NCBI RefSeq assembly: GCF_004124325.1 | Contig: NZ_QBDT01000001.1 | Location: forward strand, 6,882,001-6,946,000 | Direction: 5' to 3' | Origin: Streptomyces sp. L2 | Lineage (GTDB): Bacteria > Actinomycetota > Actinomycetes > Streptomycetales > Streptomycetaceae | DNA: 64,000 bases | The notes under the pieces: generated by a model | What the model was told of the DNA's origin: nothing | What the model saw: the letters and a program-made list of their open reading frames with translations, nothing else | Database searches by the model: none | Made by a program: the position numbers and the translations under genes | Shown: piece after piece, positions 7,039 through 15,871 of the stretch | Position numbering within the stretch: position 1 is the stretch's first letter | Layout of the letters: each line of letters opens with the position of its first letter

Positions 7039-10000
7039 TCACGAGGCGACGGTTCCGGGTCGCAGGTCGTCCAGCTCACGCAGCAGGGCCGCCACCTGAG
7101 CGCCGTCGGGCAGGCCGAGTTCGGCGAAGACCGTGGCGGCCTCCCGCAGCCGGGGCTCCGCCTCCTCGGTCCGCCCCAGGTCGCACAGCGTCCGGGCCAG
7201 CGCTACCAGCGCGTGCGCGCGGTCGCGTTCGGCCCGTTCGTCCCCGAGCCGGGCCACCGCCTGTTCGGCCGCGGTCAGCGCGTCCGGGAGGCGGCCCATG
7301 GCCCGCAGGGTCTCGGCCAACCGGTACTGAGCCTGCGCCTCCCGGGTCCGTAGCTCCAGCGTCCGGCACATGCCCACGCACTCCAGGTAGCGGTCCACCG
7401 CGTCGTCGTACCGGCCCATGCGGTGCATGCACAGGCCCAGGACGGACAACGCGTAGGCCACGCCTTGGTGGTCCGCGGTGGCCCGCAGCTCGGTCAGGGC
7501 GCGCTCGCACGCCGCGACGGCTTCTTCGACGCGCCCGCTGTGCAGCCGCGCCAGCGCCGCGTTGACCGTCGTCACCAGCTCACCCGACTGCTGTCCCAGC
7601 TCGCGGGACAGCGCGGCGGACTCGTCGAGACGCTCGAGGGCGTTGTCGTAACGGTGCTCCAGGAGGGCCACCAGCCCCGTGTCGTTGAGGGTCTGGCAGA
7701 GAATGGCCGTGTCTCCCGTCCGACGGCAGGAGGCCTCGGCGATGGCCAGGTGGTGCTTGGCCAGGGGGAACCGGGTGCTGTGCACCGCGAAGTTCCCGCA
7801 CAGGAAGTGGGCCCGGCCCACGGTCCGGCGGTCGCCGCGCGCCTGAGCGGCCTCCGCGACGGCCGTGGCCGCCCTGACCAGTTGCTCCCGCTGCAGGTAG
7901 GGGCCGAACGCCGTCAGCGCGATCAGCAGGTCGACCGCCGTACGCAGCAGAACGCCGCTGTCCGCCGTTCCCGCCGGTGCGGGGACCCCCGAACCGTCGT
8001 GCGCGGAAGAACCCACGCACTCCCGGGCGGCTGTGTGCACGGCGGAGAAGATGCCCTCCGACTCGGCGGCCACCCAGGCGCGGGCGGCCCGCACGTCGTC
8101 GAACGACAGCCCGGCCGACCGGCTCGGGCTGAGCGTGGCCGCGACGGCGTCACCGGGGACCGCCCTCTGGAACGCTCTTGCCGCGGTGGCCAGCAGGAAG
8201 TCGAGCAACGGCGCCAGCGCCCCCAGGCGCTCGGCCGCCGTCGCCTGTCGTCGGCCGAAGACCCGGAGCAGGTCGTGCAACCGGTAGCGCCCCGGGCGGC
8301 GCGTCTCCACGAGGGAGACGTCCACCAGGGACTCCAGGAGTTCCTCGGCCTCTCCCTCGCCCAGCTCCAGTACGGCGGAGGCCGCGGGCAGCCCGATATC
8401 GGGTTCGCACACCGCTGCGAGCACCCTGAAGGCCCTGGCCTGCGCCTCGGTCAGCTGTTGGTAGCCCATTTCGAAGACCGCCGCCACGGTCAGGTCCTCC
8501 ACCCGCAGCGCGCTGAGGCGCAGCGACTCGTCGGCCAGTCGCGCCGACAGCGATGCCGTCCGCCAAGCGGGCCGCGAGGCGAGCCGGGAAGCGACGATCC
8601 GGACCGCCAGCGGGAGCAGGCCGCACCTGCGCACCAGTTCCCGGGCGGCCGGCCGGTCCTCGGCGATCCGCTCGGGGCCGGCGATCCGCTCCAGCAGGGC
8701 GATCGCCTCGTCCGTGTCGAAACCGGGCAGGGTGACCCGGGCGGAAACCGGCAGACTCCACAGTTTCGACCTGCTGGTGACGAGGACCGTGCAGCCGTCC
8801 GACCCCGGAAGCAGGGAGGAGATCTGCGCGGTGTCGCTCACGTCGTCGAGCACGATCAGCGTCCGCCGGCCGCTGAGCAAGGAGCGCAGGAGCGCGGCGC
8901 GTTCGTCAGGGCTGTCCGGCACCGACCGCTCCGCCACACCGAGCGCGGTCAGGAAGCCGGCGAGCACGTCGCCGGGATCGGTGGGGGTCGGCTGGCCGCC
9001 GCGCATGTCCGCGTACAACTGGCCGTCCGCGAACGACGTGCGCACCGCGTGGGCCGCACGGACCGCCAGCGTGGTCTTCCCGACCCCTCCCATCCCCGTG
9101 ACCACGACGACCACCGGCCCGTCGGCGTCCCGCGGGACCAATGCCTCGGCCAACTGGTCGAGCACCGCCGCGCGGCCGGTGAAGTCCGCGGGGAAAGGCG
9201 GCAGTTGCGCGGGTACGGGCAGCACTCCGGCCCGAGCCCCGCCGGTCGGGTCCGGCGGGGAAGAAGGTGCGCCGGGCTCCCGCGGGTCGGGCCGGCCGCC
9301 GTCCTCCCGCGGACGCGCCGGGACACTCGCCCCGTCCACGTCCGGCGTGCCCGCCGACGGCTCCTCGACCGGGGGAGCGGAGCCGGCCTCTGGTCCCGCG
9401 GCCCGGTGCCGTGCTTCCCGCCCGGCCCGCACCGGCCGCGGCCGGCCCGGTTCCTCGGCAGGCCCGGCGGACCCGTCGTCGGACAGCAGTTCCTGGAAGA
9501 GATGGCGCAGTTCGTGGCTGGGGTCGACGCCCAGTTCGCCGACGAGGTGCCCGCGCAGCCGGTGGTAGGCGGCCAGCGCGTCGGCCGGCCGACCCGCCGC
9601 GCGCAGAGCCCGCATGTACAGTGCGTGGAACGGCTCGCGCAGCGGATGAGTACGCGTCAGGGCACCCAGCTCGGAGACCGCCAGAAGGTGGCCGCCCTGC
9701 CGCAGCATCACATCGAAGTGCTCCTCCAGCAGAGTGAGCCGCAGTTCCTCGAGTCGGCCGCGCTGCTGCTCCGCATACGGTCCGGGCACACCGATCAGTG
9801 GCTCGCCCCGCCACAGGGCGAGGGCCTGCCCGATGCACTCGTCCGCCTCCGTCAGCCGGCCCGACGCACGATGCCGGGCGGCCTGCCCCGTCAGGCACTC
9901 CGCCCACAGCGCGTCCACGTCCTGGGGCAGGACGACCAGCCGGTAGCCGTCCCCGACGGACACCAGGGTCCGGGGCCGCGACCTGGGCTCGGCGAAACTC

Positions 10001-10224
10001 TGCCGCAGTCGCCAGGCATACGTGCGGATGGTCGCCGAGGCCGACGCGGGCGGATCCTCCCCCCAGACCGCGTCGATCAGTTCCACGATCGAGGCCGGGC
10101 GCCCGGAGCGCAGCAGCAACGCCGTGAGCATGGCCTGCTGCTGGGGCGACCCGAGCCTGAGGTTCTCCTCCTCCCGCATGGCCCGTAGCTGACCGAGAAC
10201 GCTGAAGCGAATGTTTTGCGACAT
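7039..10224 (-). CDS. AfsR/SARP-family transcriptional activator with NB-ARC and TPR domains
   Basis: A 1061-aa AfsR-like regulator. Start ATG at 10224 is preceded by AAAGG; an ATG eight codons upstream is possible. Order of domains: OmpR-like winged helix (residues ~1-95, with PQQQAMLTALLL and SATIRTYAWRLRQ), bacterial transcriptional activation domain (~100-245), a Pro/Gly-rich linker (~260-335), an NB-ARC ATPase (Walker A GMGGVGKTTLA, Walker B-like TLIVLDDV), a winged-helix segment, and about seven TPR-like repeats to the C-terminus. SARPs bind heptamer direct repeats with 11-base periodicity, the pattern found at 6581-6670, so this protein is the natural candidate to bind there. That link is inference. 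Confidence 0.94.
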   Translation of the reverse strand: MSQNIRFSVLGQLRAMREEENLRLGSPQQQAMLTALLLRSGRPASIVELIDAVWGEDPPASASATIRTYAWRLRQSFAEPRSRPRTLVSVGDGYRLVVLPQDVDALWAECLTGQAARHRASGRLTEADECIGQALALWRGEPLIGVPGPYAEQQRGRLEELRLTLLEEHFDVMLRQGGHLLAVSELGALTRTHPLREPFHALYMRALRAAGRPADALAAYHRLRGHLVGELGVDPSHELRHLFQELLSDDGSAGPAEEPGRPRPVRAGREARHRAAGPEAGSAPPVEEPSAGTPDVDGASVPARPREDGGRPDPREPGAPSSPPDPTGGARAGVLPVPAQLPPFPADFTGRAAVLDQLAEALVPRDADGPVVVVVTGMGGVGKTTLAVRAAHAVRTSFADGQLYADMRGGQPTPTDPGDVLAGFLTALGVAERSVPDSPDERAALLRSLLSGRRTLIVLDDVSDTAQISSLLPGSDGCTVLVTSRSKLWSLPVSARVTLPGFDTDEAIALLERIAGPERIAEDRPAARELVRRCGLLPLAVRIVASRLASRPAWRTASLSARLADESLRLSALRVEDLTVAAVFEMGYQQLTEAQARAFRVLAAVCEPDIGLPAASAVLELGEGEAEELLESLVDVSLVETRRPGRYRLHDLLRVFGRRQATAAERLGALAPLLDFLLATAARAFQRAVPGDAVAATLSPSRSAGLSFDDVRAARAWVAAESEGIFSAVHTAARECVGSSAHDGSGVPAPAGTADSGVLLRTAVDLLIALTAFGPYLQREQLVRAATAVAEAAQARGDRRTVGRAHFLCGNFAVHSTRFPLAKHHLAIAEASCRRTGDTAILCQTLNDTGLVALLEHRYDNALERLDESAALSRELGQQSGELVTTVNAALARLHSGRVEEAVAACERALTELRATADHQGVAYALSVLGLCMHRMGRYDDAVDRYLECVGMCRTLELRTREAQAQYRLAETLRAMGRLPDALTAAEQAVARLGDERAERDRAHALVALARTLCDLGRTEEAEPRLREAATVFAELGLPDGAQVAALLRELDDLRPGTVAS

Positions 10225-10559
10225 GACACCTTTCGCGCCGCGAACCACCTGCTGGATCGCGACGTGTTCACCCGCCCCCCGTGGACGGCAACCGGCCGCC
10301 CACCAGTTGGACGTCCTTCGAAGGCGCCCGGTTCACCGCGATTCCTACGGTTGTGGCCCTACACACACGCGAGGTTACGGTCGGCCTCACCCGGGGAGAA
10401 AGATTTTCGCCTCGCTTCAGCCTGGCGCCGAGCCCGTGCGCGCAGGAAGCGCGACCGCACTTAGAGATCTCTGCAGCTACTTGAGCAGGTAGGAGAACAC
10501 GGCTCACCCCTGGAGCCGGTCGGCTGCGCGTGCGCTGTGACCGCGGGCCCGGGACGGCG
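10225..10559. other. Intergenic region upstream of the SARP gene
   Basis: 335 bases without a convincing gene. It should contain the SARP promoter. A perfect 10-base palindrome AGAGATCTCT lies at 10463-10472; it could be an operator or part of the end of the isochorismatase transcript. Short open frames here lack ribosome-binding sites and I do not accept them. No GTAGATC heptamers were seen. Confidence 0.5.
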
Positions 10560-11096
10560 CTACGCCCACAGTTCGTCGCTGACGCACACGTGCGCGCCCA
10601 TGTTCCGCTCCATCATGCGGAGCGCGGCGTCGGCGAGATCGGAGTGGATGTGGGCGACCGCGTCGCGGGGCACGGCGACCTGGAAACCGCGGATGTGCGC
10701 GTCCAGCGCGGAGTAGAGCACGCACTGCTCCGTCACCTGACCGCACAGGACGAGCCGGTCGACGTCCTGCTCGTGGAGCACGTGGTCGAGCGGAGTCTGG
10801 AAGAACGCGGAATGGCGGGCCTTCACGACGAAGAGCGAGGAGTCGTTTGGGCGCAGCGGCCGGACCAGGGCGGCGTGCGGCCCGGAGAGCGCCCGGTCGA
10901 GGAGTTCGCCGTGGTGCGAGCGCCACTCCCCGAAGTTGTCGTTGACGTAGATCACGGTGGCCCCGTCGCGCCGGGCCCGTTCGAGGAGCTCCGTCAGCAC
11001 CGGCACCACGGTCTCCACCGAGGGAAGCAGCAGCTCGGCGTCCGCGTGGTCGTAGGTGTTGATCATGTCGATGACGATCAGCGCGGTCTTGCCCAT
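10560..11096 (-). CDS. Isochorismatase-family cysteine hydrolase
   Basis: 178-aa soluble cysteine hydrolase of the isochorismatase/nicotinamidase superfamily. The triad is visible: Asp near residue 10 (VIDMIN), Lys near 92 (VVKARHSAFF) and the nucleophile Cys in GQVTEQCVLYSA (about residue 125). The usual cis-peptide V-T before the nucleophile region is present. No siderophore domain is fused and no pathway neighbour fixes the substrate, so nicotinamidase, isochorismatase and N-carbamoyl amidase activities remain open. It is separated from the SARP gene by 335 bases and from the sugar operon by 81 bases. Confidence 0.88.
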   Translation of the reverse strand: MGKTALIVIDMINTYDHADAELLLPSVETVVPVLTELLERARRDGATVIYVNDNFGEWRSHHGELLDRALSGPHAALVRPLRPNDSSLFVVKARHSAFFQTPLDHVLHEQDVDRLVLCGQVTEQCVLYSALDAHIRGFQVAVPRDAVAHIHSDLADAALRMMERNMGAHVCVSDELWA

Positions 11097-11154
11097 GCCG
11101 CACAGGTTCCCACCGGCCGTCGGCCCAGACGCGCAACCGGGCCGACGATCCGGT

Positions 11155-11182
11155 GGTCAGCGGTCAGCGGTCAGCGGTCAGC
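11155..11182. repeat. Four tandem copies of GGTCAGC
   Basis: Perfect 7-base unit repeated four times across the stop codon of the aldolase gene. Likely slippage-prone; copy number changes would alter only the 3' end and the last bases of that gene. Confidence 0.85.
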
Positions 11183-12014
11183 GGCCGGCGAGCACGCCGA
11201 GCAGCCGTGCCACCTCGGCCGCGACGGCGTCGCGGGCCGGTCCCAGGTACGTGCGGGGATCGGCGACCCCGGGCGCGGCCGCCAGACGCGCCCGCACCTC
11301 GGCGGTGAAGATCTTGTTCAGGTGGGTCGAGATGTTCACCTTCGTCATCCCGGCCGCGACGGCCCTGGCCAGGTCCTCGTCGCCGACGCCTGAGGAGCCG
11401 TGCAGGACGAGCGGTACGTCCACGGCCGTGCGCAGGCTCGCGATGAGACCGAGGTCCAGGACGGCGTCGCGGGTGAGCATCGCGTGCGAGCTGCCCACGG
11501 CCACCGCCAGCGCGTCCACGCCGGTCGCCCGGACGAACGCCCGGGCCTCCTCGGGGTCGGTGCGCACCCCGGGGGCGTGCGCGCCGTCCTTGCCGCCGAC
11601 CTCGCCCAGCTCGGCCTCCGCCCACACACCCGCCTCGTGGCAGTGCGCGACGACCTTCCGGGTGGCGGCGAGGTTCTCCTCGTACGGCGACTTCGAGGCG
11701 TCGAACATCACCGAGGTGAAGCCGAGCCGGACCGCCTCGTGCACGAGGTCCTCGGACTCCGCGTGGTCGAGGTGGACGGAGACCGGCACGGCCGACCCGC
11801 GGGCCAGGGCGAGGGACGCGAGCCCGATCGGGGCGAGGCCCCCGTGGTACCGGGCGGTGTTCTCGCTGATCTGCAGCACCACCGGCAGACCGGCCCGCTC
11901 GGCGCCCGCGACGATGGCCTGGGCGTGCTCGATCTGGACGACGTTGAACGCGCCGACGCCCGAGGAAGCGGCCCGCGCGGGTCCGGTGATGCGGTCAGTG
12001 GACACGAGGGGCAT
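11178..12014 (-). CDS. Class II ketose-bisphosphate aldolase (tagatose-1,6-bisphosphate aldolase-like)
   Basis: 278-aa zinc aldolase of the FbaA/GatY/KbaY superfamily. GAFNVVQIEHAQAI near the N-terminus, VPVSVHLDHAES (Asp proton donor and first zinc His, about residues 82-84), the Glu in AEAELGEVGG, later His in AVGSSHA and LVLHGSSGVGDEDL mark the active site. In this operon it would cleave tagatose-1,6- or fructose-1,6-bisphosphate into DHAP and glyceraldehyde-3-phosphate. Its start lies 20 bases inside the kinase gene, so the two are translationally coupled. It is the last gene of the operon. Confidence 0.9.
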   Translation of the reverse strand: MPLVSTDRITGPARAASSGVGAFNVVQIEHAQAIVAGAERAGLPVVLQISENTARYHGGLAPIGLASLALARGSAVPVSVHLDHAESEDLVHEAVRLGFTSVMFDASKSPYEENLAATRKVVAHCHEAGVWAEAELGEVGGKDGAHAPGVRTDPEEARAFVRATGVDALAVAVGSSHAMLTRDAVLDLGLIASLRTAVDVPLVLHGSSGVGDEDLARAVAAGMTKVNISTHLNKIFTAEVRARLAAAPGVADPRTYLGPARDAVAAEVARLLGVLAGR

Positions 12015-12927
12015 GGGTTCTCTCCACGGAGACGGTGGTACGGAATTGCTCGTAGACGGCTTGGTCGACCTCTCCGGCGACGGGCCGGGCGACCGCGGCG
12101 GCGGACAGGGCGACCGCCTCCGCCAGCGTCCGCTCCCAGGGCCGGCCGAAGTGCAGCCCGGCGGCCAGCGCGGCGACGCACGCGTCCCCGGCGCCGGTCG
12201 GGTTGCCGGACACGGTGCGCGGGGGTGCGGCCCGCCAGGTTCCCTCGGGGGTCACGGCGTACAGGCCCTCGGGGCCGCGGGAGGCGACGACGGTCCGGGC
12301 ACCCCGGGCCCGCAGCGCCCCGGCGGCCGCGGCCACGTCCGGCTCGCCGGTGACCTCGGTCAGCTCGGCCTCGTTCGGCTTGATCACGGTCGGGCCCGCG
12401 GACAGCGCGGCGGGCAGCGCCGGGCCGCTGGTGTCCAGCACGGTCGCCGCCCCGGCCTCGCCGCCCAGCCGGACGAGGGTGGCGTAGGCGTCCGTCGGCA
12501 GACCGGGCGGCAGGCTGCCGGAGAGGACGACCACGGTCGCCTCGCGCGCCAGCTCGGTGAACCGGCCGACGAAGGACGCCCAGACATCGGGGCCCACCTC
12601 GGCGCCGGCCGTGTTGAACACGGTGGCGTCGCCGTCGGCGCGGGAGACGACGGTGACCGTGCGCCGGGAGTCGGCCCACATGGGCACGAGTTCGTCGCGC
12701 AGTCCGCTCGCGCGCAGCCCGTCCCGGATGAGTTCGCCGGTGGGGCCGCCCGCGAGCCCGGTGACGGTGACGGGGACGTCCAGCGCGGCCAGCACCGACG
12801 CCACGTTGACGCCCTTGCCGCCGGCGCGCTGGTGGGTCGTGCGGACCCGGTGCGAGGAGTTCGGCACCAGGGCGTCGACGACATAGGTGACGTCCAGTGC
12901 GGCGTTCAGTGTCACGGTGAGGATCAC
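11995..12927 (-). CDS. PfkB-family kinase (1-phosphofructokinase / tagatose-6-phosphate kinase)
   Basis: 310-aa ribokinase-fold kinase. The GTG at 12927 overlaps the ROK gene stop (GTGA) and has AGGAAG about 11 bases upstream; this gives VILTVTLNAALD, the classic start of the FruK/LacC subfamily. The N-terminal PfkB signature is in HQRAGGKGVNVASVLAALD and the C-terminal one in SGNPTGAGDACVAALAAGL, containing the catalytic Asp. FruK and LacC cannot be told apart by eye; the aldolase directly downstream and the SIS and ROK genes upstream favour tagatose-6-phosphate as substrate. Overlaps the aldolase gene by 20 bases. Confidence 0.89.
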   Translation of the reverse strand: MILTVTLNAALDVTYVVDALVPNSSHRVRTTHQRAGGKGVNVASVLAALDVPVTVTGLAGGPTGELIRDGLRASGLRDELVPMWADSRRTVTVVSRADGDATVFNTAGAEVGPDVWASFVGRFTELAREATVVVLSGSLPPGLPTDAYATLVRLGGEAGAATVLDTSGPALPAALSAGPTVIKPNEAELTEVTGEPDVAAAAGALRARGARTVVASRGPEGLYAVTPEGTWRAAPPRTVSGNPTGAGDACVAALAAGLHFGRPWERTLAEAVALSAAAVARPVAGEVDQAVYEQFRTTVSVERTHAPRVH

Positions 12928-13946
12928 GGCCGGGTCACTTCCTGTCGCTCTCTCCCGGCGCCGGGTCCGGCGGCGGGTCCGGCAGCGGGTTCCGCGCCAG
13001 GTCCGGCGGCGGGGTCGTGACCCACGGCCTGCCAGGCGAGGAGGCCGGCGCCCAGGCAGCCGGCTCGGTCGCCCAGCCCGGCGCGGACCACCGAGGGCCG
13101 CGCCTGGAACGTCAGCCGCCGCTCCAGGCGTGCACGCAGCGGGGACAGCAGCAGCTCCCCCGCCTCGGCCAGCCCGCCGCCGACGACGATCCGCTCCGGC
13201 GCGAGCACCGTGCTGAGCAGGGCGAACGCCGCGGCGAGCGCGTCGGTGGCCGTGTCCCACACGGCCACCGCGTCGGGGTCCCGCCGCGTCACCAGCGCCG
13301 CGACCTCGGCGGCCCCGGTGACGCGACGCCCGGAACGCGCGGTGTAGGCGGCGGCGACGGCGGTGGCGGAGGCGACGGTCTCCAGACAGCCCCGGGAGCC
13401 GCAGGCACAGGCCCGGCCGTCCGGATCGACGACGACATGGCCAAGTTCGCCCGCGTGACCGAGGCCCCGCAGCACACGGCCGCCGGAGACGAGGGCGGCG
13501 GCGATGCCGGTGCCGACCGGTACGAACACCACGTCGGAGATACCGCGCGCGGCCCCCACCCGGGACTCGGCGAGCCCGCCGGCCCGCACATCGTGCCCGA
13601 GGACGACCGGTCGTCCCAGGGCCTCGCCGAGCCGCTCCGCGAGCGGCAGGTCACGCCAGCCGATGTTGGCCGCGTGCACGGCGAGACCGGCGGATTCGTC
13701 GACGACGCCGGGGACGACCACCGCCGCGTGGCGCACGGAGTGGCCGAGGCCCTCCGCGCGCTCGGCGAGCCGGACCAGCGCGGCGGCGATCGCGGCCACC
13801 ACGGCGCCGGGACCGGCGTGCCGGGGCGTCGGCAGGTGCAGGAGCGTGAGCGGCGAGAGCGTACGGTCCAGCAGCGCGCCCTTCATCGCCGTGCCGCCGA
13901 CGTCGAGCGCGATCACGCAGTCGGCCGGAGCCGTCGCGTCAGCCAT
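12924..13946 (-). CDS. ROK-family sugar kinase
   Basis: 340-aa ROK protein without the N-terminal winged helix, hence a kinase rather than a repressor. The phosphate-binding ALDVGGTAMKGALLD is at residues ~13-27, the sugar-binding/catalytic region includes LGHDVRAG and GHAGELGHVVVD, and the zinc motif CACGSRGCLE is intact. It ends in a low-complexity tail of Pro-Ala-Ala-Gly-Pro units (about residues 310-333). It probably phosphorylates the imported sugar, a GalNAc, galactosamine or related amino sugar on context. The start overlaps the SIS gene by 8 bases. Confidence 0.9.
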   Translation of the reverse strand: MADATAPADCVIALDVGGTAMKGALLDRTLSPLTLLHLPTPRHAGPGAVVAAIAAALVRLAERAEGLGHSVRHAAVVVPGVVDESAGLAVHAANIGWRDLPLAERLGEALGRPVVLGHDVRAGGLAESRVGAARGISDVVFVPVGTGIAAALVSGGRVLRGLGHAGELGHVVVDPDGRACACGSRGCLETVASATAVAAAYTARSGRRVTGAAEVAALVTRRDPDAVAVWDTATDALAAAFALLSTVLAPERIVVGGGLAEAGELLLSPLRARLERRLTFQARPSVVRAGLGDRAGCLGAGLLAWQAVGHDPAAGPGAEPAAGPAAGPGAGRERQEVTRP

Positions 13947-14889
13947 CGCTGTTCCCGAGGATCACGGAGCGGGTCAGGTTGCGGGGGCGGTCCGGGTCCA
14001 GTCCGCGGGCCTCGGCGACGAGGACGGCCAGGCGCTGGGCGCGGACCAGGTCGGCCAGCGGGTCCAGGCCGCCCGCCGCCTCGTCCGAGCGGGCGACGAA
14101 CGTGCCGCCCACCCGCTCCACGTCGCCCGCCAGCCCCTTCGGCACCGGGCCGAACACCCAGGTGACGCGGCCGGGGCCGGTGATGCTGATCGGCCCGTGC
14201 CGGTACTCCATGGCCGGGTACGACTCGGTCCAGGCGCCCGCGGCCTCACGCATCTTCAGCGCGGCCTCCTGCGCCAGGCCGTAGGTCCAGCCGGTGCCGA
14301 GGAACGTGAACTGCCCGGCGCCGGTCAGCTCCGCGCCCAACGGCTCGGCGAGCGCCGTCTCCGCGTCGGCGACGGCCTGCTCGACCGGGCGCACGTGCAC
14401 CGGCAGGGCGCCCTCGGCCTCCAGGTGGGCGCGGAGCAGCACCAGCGCGCCGGTGGCGAACCGGGTCTGGACGACCGACCGCTCGTCGGCGTAGTCCAGG
14501 ACGGCGACCGCGTCGGCCAGGCGCATGACGGGCGTGGCGGGGTCGGCGGTGAGCGCGGCGGTGGGCACCTTGCCCCTCAGCGCGCCGAGCACGTCCAGCA
14601 CCTCGGTCGTCGTACCGGACCGGGAGATCGCCACCACGCGGTCGTAGGAGCGGTCGCGGGGGAACTCCGAGGCGGCGAACGCGTCGGTCTCGCCGTGCCC
14701 GCCGGTCTCCCGCAGCACCGCGTAGGCGTGGGCCATGAACCACGAGGTTCCGCACCCGATGACGGCGACGCGCTCACCGCGCCGGGGGAGGACCTCCGGG
14801 AGGGCGGCGCCGGCCGCGGCGGCCCGGCGCCAGACGCCGGGCTGCGAGGCGATCTCGGCCGAGGTGAGGGAGGTGTCCTGGGAGGACAT
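13939..14889 (-). CDS. SIS-domain sugar-phosphate isomerase/deaminase, AgaS/GlmS-like
   Basis: 316-aa protein with two SIS domains. VAVIGCGTSWFMAHAYA and AISRSGTTTEVLD mark the first; the second contains FLGTGWTYGLAQEAALKMREAA and SYPAMEYRHGPIS, the pattern seen in the isomerase half of GlmS and in AgaS. There is no glutaminase domain, so it likely works in catabolism, converting an amino-sugar 6-phosphate to a ketose 6-phosphate with release of ammonia. That step would feed the PfkB kinase and aldolase downstream. 76 bases separate it from the transporter genes of the same operon. Confidence 0.89.
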   Translation of the reverse strand: MSSQDTSLTSAEIASQPGVWRRAAAAGAALPEVLPRRGERVAVIGCGTSWFMAHAYAVLRETGGHGETDAFAASEFPRDRSYDRVVAISRSGTTTEVLDVLGALRGKVPTAALTADPATPVMRLADAVAVLDYADERSVVQTRFATGALVLLRAHLEAEGALPVHVRPVEQAVADAETALAEPLGAELTGAGQFTFLGTGWTYGLAQEAALKMREAAGAWTESYPAMEYRHGPISITGPGRVTWVFGPVPKGLAGDVERVGGTFVARSDEAAGGLDPLADLVRAQRLAVLVAEARGLDPDRPRNLTRSVILGNSDG

Positions 14890-14965
14890 GGGCAGGGGTC
14901 CCTTCCTGTGGGAGAGGAGCGGGCGCCCGCGGGAGGGGGATCGCGCGGGGCCGTACGGACGGGTG

Positions 14966-15871
14966 CTACTTGACGGATCCGGCCGTCAGGCCGGAGACCA
15001 CCTTGCGCTCGATGAGGGCGAAGAGGACGACGACCGGCACGATGGCGATCACCGAGCCGGCGAAGAGGTAGTTCCACTGCACGGTGTAGTTGCCGATGAA
15101 GCTGTTGATGCCGACGGTGAGCGGCTGGCTCTCCGGGACGGTCGAGAGGGTCAGGCCCATCACGAACTCGTTCCAGGCGGCGATGAAGGTGAAGATCATC
15201 GCGGTGACCACGCCGGGCAGCGCCAGCGGCAGCGTGATCCGGACCAGGGCGCCGACGCGGCTCAGCCCGTCGATCATCCCGGACTCTTCCAGGGCGACCG
15301 GGATGGAGCCGATGTAGGCCGTCAGGATCCAGATGGCGAACGCCAGGTTGAACGCGGCGTTGCACAGGACCAGCGTCCACGCCGAGTTGAGCATGCCGAA
15401 CTGGTAGAACTCGCGGTACAGGCCCACCAGCAGGGACGTCGGCTGGAACATCTGGGTGACCAGGACCAGCAGCAGGAACAGCTTGCGGCCGCGGTAGCGG
15501 GTCCGGGCCGTGTAGTACGCGGCGGGCAGCGCGACCAGCAGGACCAGCAGGGTGGAGCCGAAGGCGACGAGCAGGGTCACCCGCAGGTTCGCGCCGAGGT
15601 TCGACTCGTGCCAGACGTCGATGAAGTTCGACCAGGCGAAGTGGTCCGGCAGATACGACGGATCGCGCAGTTCGTCGGCCGGCCGGAGCGCCGTGATCAC
15701 CATCTCGGCGTACGGCAGGAGGAAGACGGCGGCGAGCAGCCAGGCCACGGAGGCGATGACGAGCGTGCGCGGGCGCGGTCCACGGCGTGGCCGGGAGGCG
15801 GCCCGCGCCTTCGGTGTGCTGCGGTTCGCCGCGGCGGTGCGGGCCGCGGGGGCGGCGGTCTGCTGGGCCAT
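14966..15871 (-). CDS. Carbohydrate ABC transporter permease, MalG-like
   Basis: 301-aa inner-membrane permease with six hydrophobic segments. The EAA loop is visible as EESGMIDGLSRVGALVRITLP (about residues 204-224), the contact site for a cytoplasmic ATPase. No ATPase gene is in the operon; Streptomyces sugar importers commonly share the multitasking MsiK. The ATG overlaps the stop of the first permease gene (ATGA). The last residues LTAGSVK are typical of MalG/AraQ-type permeases. Confidence 0.93.
   Translation of the reverse strand: MAQQTAAPAARTAAANRSTPKARAASRPRRGPRPRTLVIASVAWLLAAVFLLPYAEMVITALRPADELRDPSYLPDHFAWSNFIDVWHESNLGANLRVTLLVAFGSTLLVLLVALPAAYYTARTRYRGRKLFLLLVLVTQMFQPTSLLVGLYREFYQFGMLNSAWTLVLCNAAFNLAFAIWILTAYIGSIPVALEESGMIDGLSRVGALVRITLPLALPGVVTAMIFTFIAAWNEFVMGLTLSTVPESQPLTVGINSFIGNYTVQWNYLFAGSVIAIVPVVVLFALIERKVVSGLTAGSVK

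Noticed and set aside
7423..10188. A 921-residue plus-strand open frame opposite the SARP gene
   Set aside because: Mirror of a long high-GC gene; low-complexity Arg/Gln/Gly protein without domains, while the minus strand encodes a complete AfsR-like protein.
10268..10507. Small frames in the region upstream of the SARP gene
   Set aside because: No ribosome-binding sites, no hydrophobic or domain features, and several overlap on both strands.
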